Notes: generated from the sequence alone by a model not told the origin. Counted from the first letter of the stretch, positions 19,180 to 32,321 are shown. The stretch is DNA of 64,000 nt from Sisyra terminalis (GCA_958496175.1 OY292280.1:20708001-20772000); one strand, 5' to 3'. Translations and numbers: made by a program.

Positions 19180-22100
19180 ATCTTTCAAAAAGGACAATTT
19201 TCTAATGCATTAAAAGGACATAAGGGATGTTTTCCTTCACTAAATTAAAGTTGAATATTATAAACTAAACCATTCTTAACCACTATGCAAAAAATAAAAA
19301 GCATTTGTTACGTATATCTTTGGAAAATTGAAACTGGAAATTAAATTGTTGAAAGTCTATGCGAAAAAATTCGACTGATATTGGGTCATTTAAAGAAGGT
19401 GACTTTTCATTATGAGGTCTAGTTTTCTCAACGGATTCTGAATTAAGGCTATCAAGTGAAATATAATAGGAAAAAAATTTTGTCCTGTGTGCCAAAAGAC
19501 ACCCGCAATATCGTTTCAATCTTTCAAAAAGGACAATTTTCTAATGCATTAAAAGGACATAAGGGATGTTTTCCTTCACTAAATTAAAGTTGAATATTAT
19601 AAACTAAACCATTCTTAACCACTATGCAAAAAATAAAAAGCATTTGTTACGTATATCTTTGGAAAATTGAAACTGGAAATTAAATTGTTGAAAGTCTATG
19701 CGAAAAAATTCGACTGATATTGGGTCATTTAAAGAAGGTGACTTTTCATTATGAGGTCTAGTTTTCTCAACGGATTCTGAATTAAGGCTATCAAGTGAAA
19801 TATAATAGGAAAAAAATTTTGTCCTGTGTGCCAAAAGACACCCGCAATATCGTTTCAATCTTTCAAAAAGGACAATTTTCTAATGCATTAAAAGGACATA
19901 AGGGATGTTTTCCTTCACTAAATTAAAGTTGAATATTATAAACTAAACCATTCTTAACCACTATGCAAAAAATAAAAAGCATTTGTTACGTATATCTTTG
20001 GAAAATTGAAACTGGAAATTAAATTGTTGAAAGTCTATGCGAAAAAATTCGACTGATATTGGGTCATTTAAAGAAGGTGACTTTTCATTATGAGGTCTAG
20101 TTTTCTCAACGGATTCTGAATTAAGGCTATCAAGTGAAATATAATAGGAAATCAATTTTGTCCTGTGTGCCAAAAGACACCCGCAATATCGATTCAAACT
20201 TTCAAAATGGACAATTTTCTAATGCATAAAAAGGACATAAGGGATGTTTTCCATCACTAAATTAAAGTAGAATATTATAAACTAAACCATTCTTAACCAC
20301 TTTGCAAAAAATAAAAAGCATTTGTTACGTATATCTTTGGAAAATTGAAACTGGAAATTAAATTGTTGAAAGTCTAAGCAAAAAATTCGACTGATATTGG
20401 GTCATTTAAAGAAGGTGACTTTTCATTATGAGGTCTAGTTTTCTCAACGGATTCTGAATTAAGGCTATCAAGTGAAATATAATAGGAAACAACTTTTGTC
20501 CTGTGTGCCAAAAGACACCCGCAATATCGTTTCAAACTTTCAAAATGGACAATTTTCTAATGCATAAAAAGGACATAAGGGATGTTTTCCATCACTAAAT
20601 TAAAGTAGAATATTATAAACTAAACCATTCTTAACCACTTTGCAAAAAATAAAAAGCATTTGTTACGTATATCTTTGGAAAATTGAAACTGGAAATTAAA
20701 TTGTTGAAAGTCTAAGCGAAAAAATTCGACTGATATTGGGTCATTTAAAGAAGGTGACTTTTCATTATGAGGTCTAGTTTTCTCAACGGATTCTGAATTA
20801 AGGCTATCAAGTGAAATATAATAGGAAATCAATTTTGTCCTGTGTGCCAAAAGACACCCGCAATATCGTTTCAAACTTTCAAAAAGGACAATTTTCTAAT
20901 GCATAAAAAGGACATAAGGGATGTTTTCCTCACTAAATTAAAGTTGAATATTATAAACTAAACCATTCTTAACCACTATGCAAAAATAAAAAGCATTTGT
21001 TACGTATATCTTTGGAAAATTGAAACTGGAAATTAAATTGTTGAAAGTCTATGCGAAAAAATTCGACTGATATTGGGTCATTTAAAGAAGGTGACTTTTC
21101 ATTATGAGGTCTAGTTTTCTCAACGGATTCTGAATTAAGGCTATCAAGTGAAATATAATAGGAAAAAACTTTTGTCCTGTGTGCCAAAAGACACCCGCAA
21201 TATCGTTTCAAACTTTCAAAATGGACAATTTTCTAATGCATAAAAAGGACATAAGGGATGTTTTCCATCACTAAATTAAAGTAGAATATTATAAACTAAA
21301 CCATTCTTAACCACTTTGCAAAAAATAAAAAGCATTTGTTACGTATATCTTTGGAAAATTGAGACTGGAAATTAAATTGTTGAAAGTCTAAGCGAAAAAA
21401 TTCGACTGATATTGGGTCATTTAAAGAAGGTGACTTTTCATTATGAGGTCTAGTTTTCTCATCGGATTCTGAATTAAGGCTATCAAGTGAAATATAATAG
21501 GAAAAAAATTTTGTCCTGTGTGCCAAAAGACACCCGCAATATCGTTTCAATCTTTCAAAAAGGACAATTTTCTAATGCATTAAAAGGACATAAGGGATGT
21601 TTTCCTTCACTAAATTAAAGTTGAATATTATAAACTAAACCATTCTTAACCACTATGCAAAAAATAAAAAGCATTTGTTACGTATATCTTTGGAAAATTG
21701 AAACTGGAAATTAAATTGTTGAAAGTCTATGCGAAAAAATTCGACTGATATTGGGTCATTTAAAGAAGGTGACTTTTCATTATGAGGTCTAGTTTTCTCA
21801 ACGGATTCTGAATTAAGGCTATCAAGTGAAATATAATAGGAAAAAAATTTTGTCCTGTGTGCCAAAAGACACCCGCAATATCGTTTCAATCTTTCAAAAA
21901 GGACAATTTTCTAATGCATTAAAAGGACATAAGGGATGTTTTCCTTCACTAAATTAAAGTTGAATATTATAAACTAAACCATTCTTAACCACTATGCAAA
22001 AAATAAAAAGCATTTGTTACGTATATCTTTGGAAAATTGAAACTGGAAATTAAATTGTTGAAAGTCTATGCGAAAAAATTCGACTGATATTGGGTCATTT

Positions 22101-24209
22101 AAAGAAGGTGACTTTTCATTATGAGGTCTAGTTTTCTCAACGGATTCTGAATTAAGGCTATCAAGTGAAATATAATAGGAAAAAAATTTTGTCCTGTGTG
22201 CCAAAAGACACCCGCAATATCGTTTCAATCTTTCAAAAAGGACAATTTTCTAATGCATTAAAAGGACATAAGGGATGTTTTCCTTCACTAAATTAAAGTT
22301 GAATATTATAAACTAAACCATTCTTAACCACTATGCAAAAAATAAAAAGCATTTGTTACGTATATCTTTGGAAAATTGAAACTGGAAATTAAATTGTTGA
22401 AAGTCTATGCGAAAAAATTCGACTGATATTGGGTCATTTAAAGAAGGTGACTTTTCATTATGAGGTCTAGTTTTCTCAACGGATTCTGAATTAAGGCTAT
22501 CAAGTGAAATATAATAGGAAAAAAATTTTGTCCTGTGTGCCAAAAGACACCCGCAATATCGTTTCAATCTTTCAAAAAGGACAATTTTCTAATGCATTAA
22601 AAGGACATAAGGGATGTTTTCCTTCACTAAATTAAAGTTGAATATTATAAACTAAACCATTCTTAACCACTATGCAAAAAATAAAAAGCATTTGTTACGT
22701 ATATCTTTGGAAAATTGAAACTGGAAATTAAATTGTTGAAAGTCTATGCGAAAAAATTCGACTGATATTGGGTCATTTAAAGAAGGTGACTTTTCATTAT
22801 GAGGTCTAGTTTTCTCAACGGATTCTGAATTAAGGCTATCAAGTGAAATATAATAGGAAATCAATTTTGTCCTGTGTGCCAAAAGACACCCGCAATATCG
22901 ATTCAAACTTTCAAAATGGACAATTTTCTAATGCATAAAAAGGACATAAGGGATGTTTTCCATCACTAAATTAAAGTAGAATATTATAAACTAAACCATT
23001 CTTAACCACTTTGCAAAAAATAAAAAGCATTTGTTACGTATATCTTTGGAAAATTGAAACTGGAAATTAAATTGTTGAAAGTCTAAGCAAAAAATTCGAC
23101 TGATATTGGGTCATTTAAAGAAGGTGACTTTTCATTATGAGGTCTAGTTTTCTCAACGGATTCTGAATTAAGGCTATCAAGTGAAATATAATAGGAAACA
23201 ACTTTTGTCCTGTGTGCCAAAAGACACCCGCAATATCGTTTCAAACTTTCAAAATGGACAATTTTCTAATGCATAAAAAGGACATAAGGGATGTTTTCCA
23301 TCACTAAATTAAAGTAGAATATTATAAACTAAACCATTCTTAACCACTTTGCAAAAAATAAAAAGCATTTGTTACGTATATCTTTGGAAAATTGAAACTG
23401 GAAATTAAATTGTTGAAAGTCTAAGCGAAAAAATTCGACTGATATTGGGTCATTTAAAGAAGGTGACTTTTCATTATGAGGTCTAGTTTTCTCAACGGAT
23501 TCTGAATTAAGGCTATCAAGTGAAATATAATAGGAAATCAATTTTGTCCTGTGTGCCAAAAGACACCCGCAATATCGTTTCAAACTTTCAAAAAGGACAA
23601 TTTTCTAATGCATAAAAAGGACATAAGGGATGTTTTCCTCACTAAATTAAAGTTGAATATTATAAACTAAACCATTCTTAACCACTATGCAAAAATAAAA
23701 AGCATTTGTTACGTATATCTTTGGAAAATTGAAACTGGAAATTAAATTGTTGAAAGTCTATGCGAAAAAATTCGACTGATATTGGGTCATTTAAAGAAGG
23801 TGACTTTTCATTATGAGGTCTAGTTTTCTCAACGGATTCTGAATTAAGGCTATCAAGTGAAATATAATAGGAAAAAACTTTTGTCCTGTGTGCCAAAAGA
23901 CACCCGCAATATCGTTTCAAACTTTCAAAATGGACAATTTTCTAATGCATAAAAAGGACATAAGGGATGTTTTCCATCACTAAATTAAAGTAGAATATTA
24001 TAAACTAAACCATTCTTAACCACTTTGCAAAAAATAAAAAGCATTTGTTACGTATATCTTTGGAAAATTGAGACTGGAAATTAAATTGTTGAAAGTCTAA
24101 GCGAAAAAATTCGACTGATATTGGGTCATTTAAAGAAGGTGACTTTTCATTATGAGGTCTAGTTTTCTCATCGGATTCTGAATTAAGGCTATCAAGTGAA
24201 ATATAATAG
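19180..24209. repeat. Eight-monomer higher-order repeat, 2709 bp, two copies
   Basis: About 19180-21500 recurs at about 21889-24209 with a constant offset of 2709 bp. It includes rare variants such as the ATCGATTCAAAC change, the 1-bp deletion GCAAAAAATTCG, the short ATGCAAAAATAAAAAGC and GAGACTGG. The monomer at about 21296-21550 is chimeric: its left half matches 24005 onward and its right half (GGAAAAAAA, CAATCTTTC) matches the 19131 type. This marks the exchange site. Confidence 0.9.
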
Positions 24210-25402
24210 GAAATCAATTTTGTCCTGTGTGCCAAAAGACACCCGCAATATCGTTTCAAACTTTCAAAAAGGACAATTTTCTAATGCATAAAAAGGACAT
24301 AAGGGATGTTTTCCTCACTAAATTAAAGTTGAATATTATAAACTAAACCATTCTTAACCACTATGCAAAAATAAAAAGCATTTGTTACGTATATCTTTGG
24401 AAAATTGAAACTGGAAATTAAATTGTTGAAAGTCTATGCGAAAAAATTCGACTGATATTGGGTCATTTAAAGAAGGTGACTTTTCATTATGAGGTCTAGT
24501 TTTCTCAACGGATTCTGAATTAAGGCTATCAAGTGAAATATAATAGGAAATCAATTTTGTCCTGTGTGCCAAAAGACACCCGCAATATCGTTTCAAACTT
24601 TCAAAAAGGACAATTTTCTAATGCATATAAAGGACATAAGGGATGTTTTCCTTCACTAAATTAAAGTAGAATATTATAAACTAAACCATTCTTAACCACT
24701 ATGGCAAAAATAAAAAGCATTTGTTTCGTATATCTTTGGAAAATTGAAACTGGAAATTAAATTGATGAAAGTCTATGCGAAAAAATTCGACTGATATTGG
24801 GTCATTTAAAGAAGGTGACTTTTCATTATGAGGTCTAGTTTTCTCAACGGATTTTGAAATAAGGCAATCAAGTGAAATATAATAGGAAAAAACTTTTGTC
24901 CTGTGTGCCAAAAGACACCCGCAATATCGTTTCAAACTTTCAAAAAGGACAGTTTTCTAATGCATTAAAATGACATAAGAGATGTTTTCCTTCACAAAAT
25001 TAAAGTTGAATATTATAAACTAAACCATTCTTAACCACTATGCAAAAAATAAAAAGCATTTGTTACGTATATCTTTGGAAAATTGAAACTGGAAATTAAA
25101 TTGTTGAAAGTCTATGCGAAAAAATTCGACTGATATTGGGTCATTTAAAGAAGGTGACTTTTCATTTTGAGGTCTAGTTTTCTCAACGGATTCTGAATTA
25201 AGGCTATCAAGTGAAATATAATAGGAAATCAATTTTGTCCTGTGTGCCAAAAGACACCCGCAATATCGTTTCAAACTTTCAAAAAGGACAATTTTCTAAT
25301 GCATAAAAAGGACATAAGGGATGTTTTCCTTCACTAAATTAAAGTAGAATATTATAAACTAAACCATTCTTAACCACTATGCAAAAAATAAAAAGCATTT
25401 GT

Positions 25403-26797
25403 TGGAAAACTTTTAGGTCCTTGATCCTTTTTTTCCAGAAAACAAATTTGTATTTAAATAGCTTTAGCTAGCACAATAGGTGAATTTTAAATATCGAAAA
25501 AACCATTAACGATATCGAAAACTTTAGGTTTAATTGGATTTTTGTTTCGATCGTAACGTAATATAGCTATGGTGTGAATTTCATCGAGAAATTCGACTAA
25601 CATTTTTTTGAAAAAAATCGACGTACATTTGGTCGACGAAATAAAATTTCTCAGAAGAGAAAAAAAAAAGTTTTTCCCCTTAAGCTTTTCCGGGACCAAA
25701 TTTATACCATCGATAGAGTAATTCAAGCGCTATCGAATGAGCCTACTATCGTTAACCTACGATCGATAGTTATCGCTACAAATGGCTTTGAAGTTGGAAA
25801 AAGTGAAAAAAATCGCCAATTTAGGCCTATTTTTGGGATTCTTCAGAATTTCGGCCGGAAATTTGTATCTTAACTCTGAAATATAAAATTCAGGAGGATG
25901 GGTGCGGAAAATCAAATTGAAACAATATGTTCAATTAACATAAATTTATTAATGTTAAATATCAATACAGTTTATAATAAATTACAATATTAGTTTTTCC
26001 ATTATTTCAATAGTTTATATAATTTATGTAAAAGTATCAATTATTATAATCATATAGAAATATTAAGTTAATTAAATTTTCTTGATTTACAGATATTTTC
26101 ACTATTTATCACTTAAACCACTTTATCACTTAAACCACTTTATCACTTCACATTCACTGAATTATTAAAACACAATTTACAGCTCTGATTGTTGTAGTAA
26201 ATCCATTAGTGATTTTCTCGGTAGATATCAATTGTGGAAATGATACCCTTTATGAATTTGATGGATGATCCTCCAAAGATCCGCATTTATTCCTCAAACG
26301 TCCATTCGGAAATGATGAACATCTCAACTCCAATGAATAATTCTCCGTTGTCATCGGTCAGCTTCTTCTGGAACGAAAAAATCAATAAATAATCAAAAAT
26401 CAATATTTGGAAGTCTCAAAAGTACAGCGACTTACCAATTATTTATCTCCCAACAAGATGATACATTCTTTACCGCAAAAACAATGTCCTTGTCCTTAGT
26501 TTCTTGGTAATTTGGATCTGTAAAAATATATTTTATAATTATTTAAACAAATTATACTTTCTAGCTACATTAACATGTATAGGTACTGGGGAACATATAA
26601 TTTACATAATGAAAACATTGGTTGCTTCTGCATTTATTAACACAAAAGTCACTTCCAATTCTTTTTCATTTACCTATGTAGCATAGATTTAACACTTGTG
26701 GGAACGTCACTGGACTTTTTACATTTCACATTAAACATGCTGTGCAAATTTTTCCATATACAAAGCCCATTGAAGGTATGAAATTGTGCATCAATTT
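25403..26797 (-). repeat. Truncated arm copy in spacer 2, with 945-bp deletion
   Basis: 25403-25861 matches 3621-4079, then 25862 onward matches from 5025. The missing 945 bp carried the C/A tract, CRE cluster, tRNA-like head and half-palindrome module. Little or no microhomology is seen at the joint (GCCGGAAA then TTTGTATC). The arm-end motif is at about 26730-26797. Confidence 0.9.
26287..26517 (-). pseudogene. Exon-like blocks B and C, truncated arm of spacer 2
   Basis: Block B 26517 to 26436 and block C 26367 to 26287, identical in reading to 5450-5680 (PNYQETKDKDIVFAVKNV; KKLTDDNGELFIGVEMFI). Same splice-like ends and the same TG|A conflict. Block A is absent. Confidence 0.45.
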
Positions 26798-26873
26798 GGA
26801 GGCAGATGAAATCATCAAACCCTTCAATATTCAAGTGCTTCTAACTTCGTCAAATAGGTAAGGGATGACTTTG

Positions 26874-26921
26874 TAGCCGGGCTGATAAGTATGTTGAGGG
26901 AACAATCTCCGGGTTCGAACC
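26874..26921 (+). ncRNA. tRNA-like head, family 2, spacer 2
   Basis: A-box-like TAGCCGGGCTGAT (26874-26886) and B box GGGTTCGAACC (26911-26921). Copy of 6037-6084 with unchanged boxes. Confidence 0.45.
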
Positions 26922-27074
26922 TTGAAATTGCCATATGAAGGATATCCGTAGATGGTGTCCGGTCGCTGCTTATTGCTTAAATACATTTCTTACAGTTGTA
27001 TCTAGCTACTCGAGGACCAATCTTTAAATGGAGTCATCAAAAAATGAACAAGACCTAACATTTAATTATTTATG

Positions 27075-27308
27075 TCAATAGGAAATGAGGATTGTTTTCT
27101 GATAAATTTGTACAGTACCTGCAGCATTTCTTCGGACGTTTTCCAGATGATTTTCTGAAAAATAAACTATGGTAAGTGCAAGTGTTTTATTCCTGTAAAA
27201 AGTTGTTACTTTCAATTCGAAAAGGTTTGCAACTACCTTTGGGGCATAGACGGTATAGACCCAAAGAATAATAAGTGTCAATTTCACCAAACAATCGTTC
27301 CTATTCAT
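27075..27308 (-). CDS. Possible small secreted protein, second copy
   Basis: Same 77-codon ATG frame as 6238-6471, with the start MNRNDCLVKLTLIILWVY and end ISY. Residues near position 45 read TLALTIVYF instead of TLAHTIVYF, and a nearby ATC/ATA change is silent. No stop or frameshift has arisen since the duplication, but total divergence is too small to show selection. The caveats of the first copy apply: hidden splice sites and no known homologue. Confidence 0.3.
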   Translation of the reverse strand: MNRNDCLVKLTLIILWVYTVYAPKVVANLFELKVTTFYRNKTLALTIVYFSENHLENVRRNAAGTVQIYQKTILISY

Positions 27309-27623
27309 AGTAGGTAAGTTTTATTCCGTTTTCACCGGAAAATATGCAGATTTCTGCTACTCTCCGGAACGATTTACTGGACGGCTATGCTGGAACCGGA
27401 GGTTTCGAATTCGATTGGCGAATGAGCCCAATATGTTTTGCTACCATAATAATTGGTTTTAATTTCTTTTAACTTACGTTGGCTCACATTATCACTTAAT
27501 AACATGAACCCTCGTTTCCGAATTTTAGCACCATGTGTTCAATCGATCAACGATAGCCTTCGACATTTGGAAATGATTGATTGATCGATCGATGATTTAC
27601 CTATATGTTTTTCCAATTAAATC

Positions 27624-28083
27624 ATGGTCAAGGATGATTTAATCTTTAATATTCAACTCAATTTTGGCGAAACAAAACATCCCTTATATCCTTTTTATGC
27701 ACTCGAAAATTGTCCTTTTTGAAACTTTGAAACGATATTGCGGGTGTCCTGTGGCACACAGGATAAAAATTTTTTCACTCCACATCTCACGTAAGGACAT
27801 TGTTTAATAATCCGTTGCGAAAATTAGCTGTTATAAGGAAAAGACACCCCTCAAAAATGACCTTTTTTCAAGCCAATTTGGTGCAAGGGTTTTCACCTCC
27901 TTAATTTCCCAATTTAATTTTCCAAGGATCTAGTGAACCAATGCTTATGATTTTTTGCATCATGGTTAAGGATGATTTAATCTTTATTATTCAACTCAAT
28001 TTTGGCGAAACAAAACATCCCTTATATCCTTTTTAAGCACTCGAAAATTGTCCTTTTTGAAAATTTGAATCGATATTGCGATA
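27624..28083 (+). repeat. Relic satellite monomers, spacer 2
   Basis: Complete relic 27624-27961 and partial relic 27962-28083, again exactly 338 bp apart and inverted relative to the arrays. In the partial copy the ATG has become AAG (TTTTTAAGCACTCG). That opens a longer plus-strand frame at 28002-28211 (core NIPYILFKHSKIVLFENL) which lacks an ATG start and is not treated as a gene. Confidence 0.88.
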
Positions 28084-28878
28084 TTGGTTCGAAAAAAACC
28101 TTTATTTATCGGTGTTACAGGCGATTGAAGATTGGATGGTTTTATGATTTATTCTGCCACATGGATTGTCGATTTCATCTCTTAAACGAGCTTTGTTTTC
28201 GAAATAATTAGCACAGCTTGAATGGGAGGACTTAAACTTTCTGTTTGGATTTCTCCATTGTAAGTTTGTTCAATTTTTACCAGTTTCCATGTAGTCAATT
28301 GCATCTCTTATGTGTGAAAAATCAAAAGCAGTAAGTTCATAATTCAGTTTTTAAATTATTGTTTTTTTTTTCTAACAAATCTAATTTGTTGACAATTCGA
28401 ATTGTTTAGAATTTTAAATTAAGACAACGCCATAATGCATTCGACTTTTGTTGGAAGCTATGAGTACATCCACCTGACTCATAGGTGGCACTAAAAACTT
28501 AAGGTGGTTCAATTGACATACATGTCAAAAGTTCACACGTTGTAGCATAGATGGAGGTACGATACATGTCAATGTGACAGCTTATTTTTGAAAGTTATTA
28601 GTTCTTAATTGACTTTAGTTTATCCAATTAAATTGAATATTTTATGTTATGGTTGTTTGAGCTGATGGCCAATGTTACATTTTAACTTCATAAAATCAGA
28701 ATCGAATTAAATAAATGTGAAACAGATAATGTTTATTGTGAAATTGTAGGTATGGACGCAATGTTTATATGAGATTATATGTACTTTCTGTTACTTTGGT
28801 AGATATTTTCCAACGTTTAACAAACTAATGAACGACAAAAATGTATTTTTAAAATATATTTAAAAATAATTCATTCAG

Positions 28879-29616
28879 AGAAGAATCTAATCAAATCATC
28901 TGTAAATGTAAGCCACTGGGAGTGCAGCTTAAGTATTGTGAATATCAGAAGAATATATCAATCCACGGGATAAACAGGAAGATAATAAAAGATCAGGTTT
29001 TGATCACCGAATTAGGCATAATAGCGACTTAAACCATGGTTGTAATTGAAAGTCCTCCTCATGGAGAGCTGATTTTTGCAATACAGTTAAGAATGATTCA
29101 GTTTTAAATGGCAGCAATTATCTGCGAAAGAAAACCATCTCTTATATCCTTTTTATGTACTTGAAAATTGTCCTTTTTGAAACTTTGAAAAAACAGCCCT
29201 TATCAGAAAAAGCAATCTTGCAACTTTGTTATTAAATGCAGAAGTTTAGCAATCATTGTTTCATTATGGAAATTATGTAAATGGGCTGCGCCATATGTTC
29301 CCCAGTCTACATGTTAATGTCCCTAAAAAATTACAATTTGTTTAAATATTAATAAAATATATTTTTACAGATCCATACCAAGACATACTAAGAATCTGAG
29401 GCCCAAGACATTGTTTTTGCGCTGAAAAAAGTATCATCATTTTGGGTGATAAATGATTGGTAAGTCGCTGTACTTTTGAGACCTCCAAATATTTTATTAT
29501 TGATTTTTGATTATTTATTGATCTTTTCGTTCCAGAAGAAGCTGACCGATGACAACGGAGAATTATTCATTGGAGTTGAGATGTTCATCATTTCCGAATG
29601 GACGTTTGAGGAATAA
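28879..29616 (+). pseudogene. Exon-like blocks A, B, C, left arm of spacer 2 (disrupted)
   Basis: Block A starts at 28879 and meets the same premature stop (29030-29032 region, ELGIIAT then stop). Block B (29371-29459) has the same 7-bp expansion. Block C (29536-29616) is intact (KKLTDDNGELFIGVEMFI, ending WTFEE). The lesions are shared with 8041-8778, so they predate the spacer duplication. Confidence 0.5.
29072..29190 (+). repeat. Satellite-related fragment, left arm of spacer 2
   Basis: Copy of 8234-8352, with AAAACCATCTCTTATATCC and AAAATTGTCCTTTTTGAAAC. Confidence 0.8.
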
Positions 29617-30424
29617 ATGCGGATCTTTGGAGGATCATCCATCAAATTCATAAAGGATATCATTTCCACAATTGATATCTACCGAGAAGATCACTAATGG
29701 ATTTACTACAACAATCTGTGCTGTAAATTGTGTTTTAATAATTCAGTGAATGTGAAGTTATAAAGTGGTTTAAGTGATAAAGTGGTTTAAGTGATAAATA
29801 GTGAAAATATCTGTAAATCAAGAAAATTTTACTAACTTTATATTTCTATATGATTTTAATAATTGATACTTTTACATAAATTATATAAACTATTGTAATT
29901 ATGGAAAAACTAATATTGTAACTTTTTATAAACTGTATTGATATTTAACATTAATAAATTTATTTTAATTGAATATATTTTTTCAATTCGATTTTCCGCA
30001 CCCATCCTCTTGAATTTTATATTTCAGAGTTAAGATACAAAGAAAAGTTAAGATAATGCAACGAAGAGGTAAGTAAGGTAAAATCAATGTTTTCGATAGA
30101 TTATCGAATAATTCGATTAAGCCAATATCGAAAAATATCTCAACTTTTTGAAGTCCTAATCGATTTTATTTTATATATAAATTTTAATTTTCTGAAGAAA
30201 CTCTTTGGAAATACAAATTTGTTTTTGTCGAAAAAAAGGATCAAGGATCTTAAAATGTTGCAATGTTTTTAGTAAAATTTTCCAACTTTAACATGGAGCA
30301 GCTATGGTTAAAAGGTTTTTGGAAAATTCCAACTCCTTCGATCGAAATTTTTTTTCAATTTTCCAAAAATCTCATAAGAATTGTTTATATATGAGTTTTA
30401 AGGTCATTTACATATATCATCTGA

Positions 30425-30485
30425 TAGCCGAGTCGTCTTGGTCGCCGTTGCTGTTGTTCGGAGTCGAGGTCCCTGGTTCGCATCC
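30425..30485 (+). ncRNA. tRNA-like head, family 1, left arm of spacer 2
   Basis: A box TAGCCGAGTCGTC (30425-30437), B box GGTTCGCATCC (30475-30485). Copy of 9588-9648. Confidence 0.5.
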
Positions 30486-30686
30486 CGATTGGTCCCGGAG
30501 TTTTATAATTTCTAATAATTGATTTCTATTCCTTACAGCTTATAATATATCTAATTAACATTAATTCCTCATTCCAGACATTGTATCATCGAAATATTCG
30601 ATCGAACAGTTCCAACCTTTCGGGGTTCGAAATGATCGATCGATGATGCTATATATTTTTCATTTTATTTTTGCTCAATGGTTTTG

Positions 30687-30744
30687 TGACGTCACTCTTA
30701 TCATATATATGACGTCACACATACGTCGCCACCCAATGACGTCA
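30687..30744. promoter_or_regulatory. CRE octamer cluster, left arm of spacer 2
   Basis: TGACGTCA at 30687-30694, 30710-30717 and 30737-30744, all three intact. Confidence 0.55.
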
Positions 30745-31438
30745 TTCCCGAAAAATTACCGAATTTTCGATTTTCGGGAAGTAGGACTCTGGGAATGGCT
30801 TAGTTACGTCACGGGAGGCCTAAAAAACATATCCTGAAGTCAATTTTTTCGGTTTTTTTTTTGGGGGGGGGACCTCGAATTTTCGAATTTAGTGAAATGG
30901 GATTTCGGGAATGGCTAAGTTACGCTCCGAGAAGCCTAAAAATCATTTTTAATTATACAATTTTTCATTTTTTTGGCGAAAATTTTCCGGCAGAAATTCT
31001 GAAGAATCCCAAAAATAGGCCCAAATTGGCGATTTTTTTCTCTTATTCCAACTTCAAAGCCATTTGTAGCGATAACTATCGATCGTAGGTTAACGATAGT
31101 AGGCTCATTCGATAGCGCTTGAATTACTCTATCGATGGTATAAATTTGGTCCCGGAAAAGCTTAAGGGGAAAAACTTTTTTTTTTCTCTTCTGAGAAATT
31201 TTATTTCGTCGACCAAATGTACATCGATTTTTTTCAAAAAAATGATTGTCGAATTTCTCGATGAAATTCACACCATAGCTATATTACGTTTCGATCGAAA
31301 CAAAAATCCAATAAAACCTAAAGTTTTCGATATCGTTAATGGTTTTTTCGATATTTAAAATTCACCTTTTATGCTAGCTAATGCTATTTAAATACAAATT
31401 TGTTTTCTTGAAAAAAAGGATCAAGGACCTAAAAGTTT

Positions 31439-31628
31439 TCCAATGTGGATTCACATCTGTTCCGATCGTAACATGGAGCACCTATGGTTAAATTTTTTCC
31501 GGAAAATTCCATGAAAATCGTTCCGGTGACCATTTGATCAAACGATTTTATTGGAATTTTCCGGCAAAATTTTAACCATAGGAGCTCCATGTTACGATCG
31601 GAAAAGATGTGAATCCACATTGGAAAAC
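31439..31628. repeat. Palindromic centre, spacer 2 (more complete than spacer 1)
   Basis: Halves run from CCAATGTGGATTCACATCTG to GGAAAATTCCATG, and from GGAATTTTCC to GATGTGAATCCACATTGG. Pairing continues inward through AAAATCGTT and AACGATTTT, leaving about 18 unpaired bases around GGTGACC. The right half here keeps GTGAATCCACATTGG, whereas spacer 1 reads GTATGACCGCATTGG, so spacer 2 is closer to the ancestral palindrome. Confidence 0.9.
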
Positions 31629-32321
31629 TTTAAGGTCCTTGATCCTTTTTTTCAAGAAAACAAATTTGTATTTAAATAGCATTAGCTAGCACAATAGGTG
31701 AATTTTAAATATCGAAAAAACCATTAACGATATCGAAAACTTTAGGTTTAATTGGATTTTTGTATCGATCGTAACGTAATATAGCTATGGTGTGAATTTC
31801 ATCGAGAAATTCGACAAACATTTTTTTGAAAAAAGTCGACGTACATTTGGTCGACGAAATAAAATTTCTCAGGAGTAGAAAAAAAAAAAATTTTTCCCTT
31901 AAGCTTTTCCGGGACCAAATTTACACCCTCGATAAAGTAATTCAAGAGCTATCGAATGAGCCTATTATCGTTAACCTACGATCGATAGTTATCGCTACCA
32001 ATGGCTTTAAAGTTGGAAAAAGTGAAAAAAATCGCCAATTTAGGCCTACTTTTGGGATTTTTTAGAAAACCGGCCCAAAAATTTTTTGCCAAAAAATGAA
32101 AAATTATATAATTAAAAATGATATTTAGGCTTCTCGGAGCGTAACTAAGCCATTCCCGAAATCCCATTTCACTAAATTCGAAAATTCGAGGTCCCCCCCC
32201 CAAAAAAAAAAAACCGAAAAAATTGACTTCAGGATATGTTTTTTAGGCCTCCCGTGACGTAACTAAGCCATTCCCAGAGTCCAACTTCCCGAAAATCGAA
32301 AATTCGGTAATTTTTCGGGAA

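Larger units (their letters stand above)
15062..25402 (-). repeat. Satellite array 2, about 30 monomers
   Basis: Complete array of 338/339-bp monomers bounded by spacer DNA on both sides. The first unit is relic-like (TCCTGAGTGCAAAAGGACAA) and changes to the modern type by about 15110. The last unit is cut after AAGCATTTGTT, as in array 1. Variant markers are TTTTCCTCAC (338 bp) or TTTTCCTTCAC (339 bp), GTTGAAT or GTAGAAT, and GGAAATCAA, GGAAAACAA or GGAAAAAAA. Contains 2-monomer and 8-monomer higher-order repeats. One monomer near 20380 has lost a base (GCAAAAAATTCG), shifting its open frame. Confidence 0.97.
28087..31522 (+). repeat. Left arm of the large inverted repeat, spacer 2
   Basis: Copy of 7250-10688. 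The inverted arm-end motif is at about 28162-28222. Confidence 0.9.
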
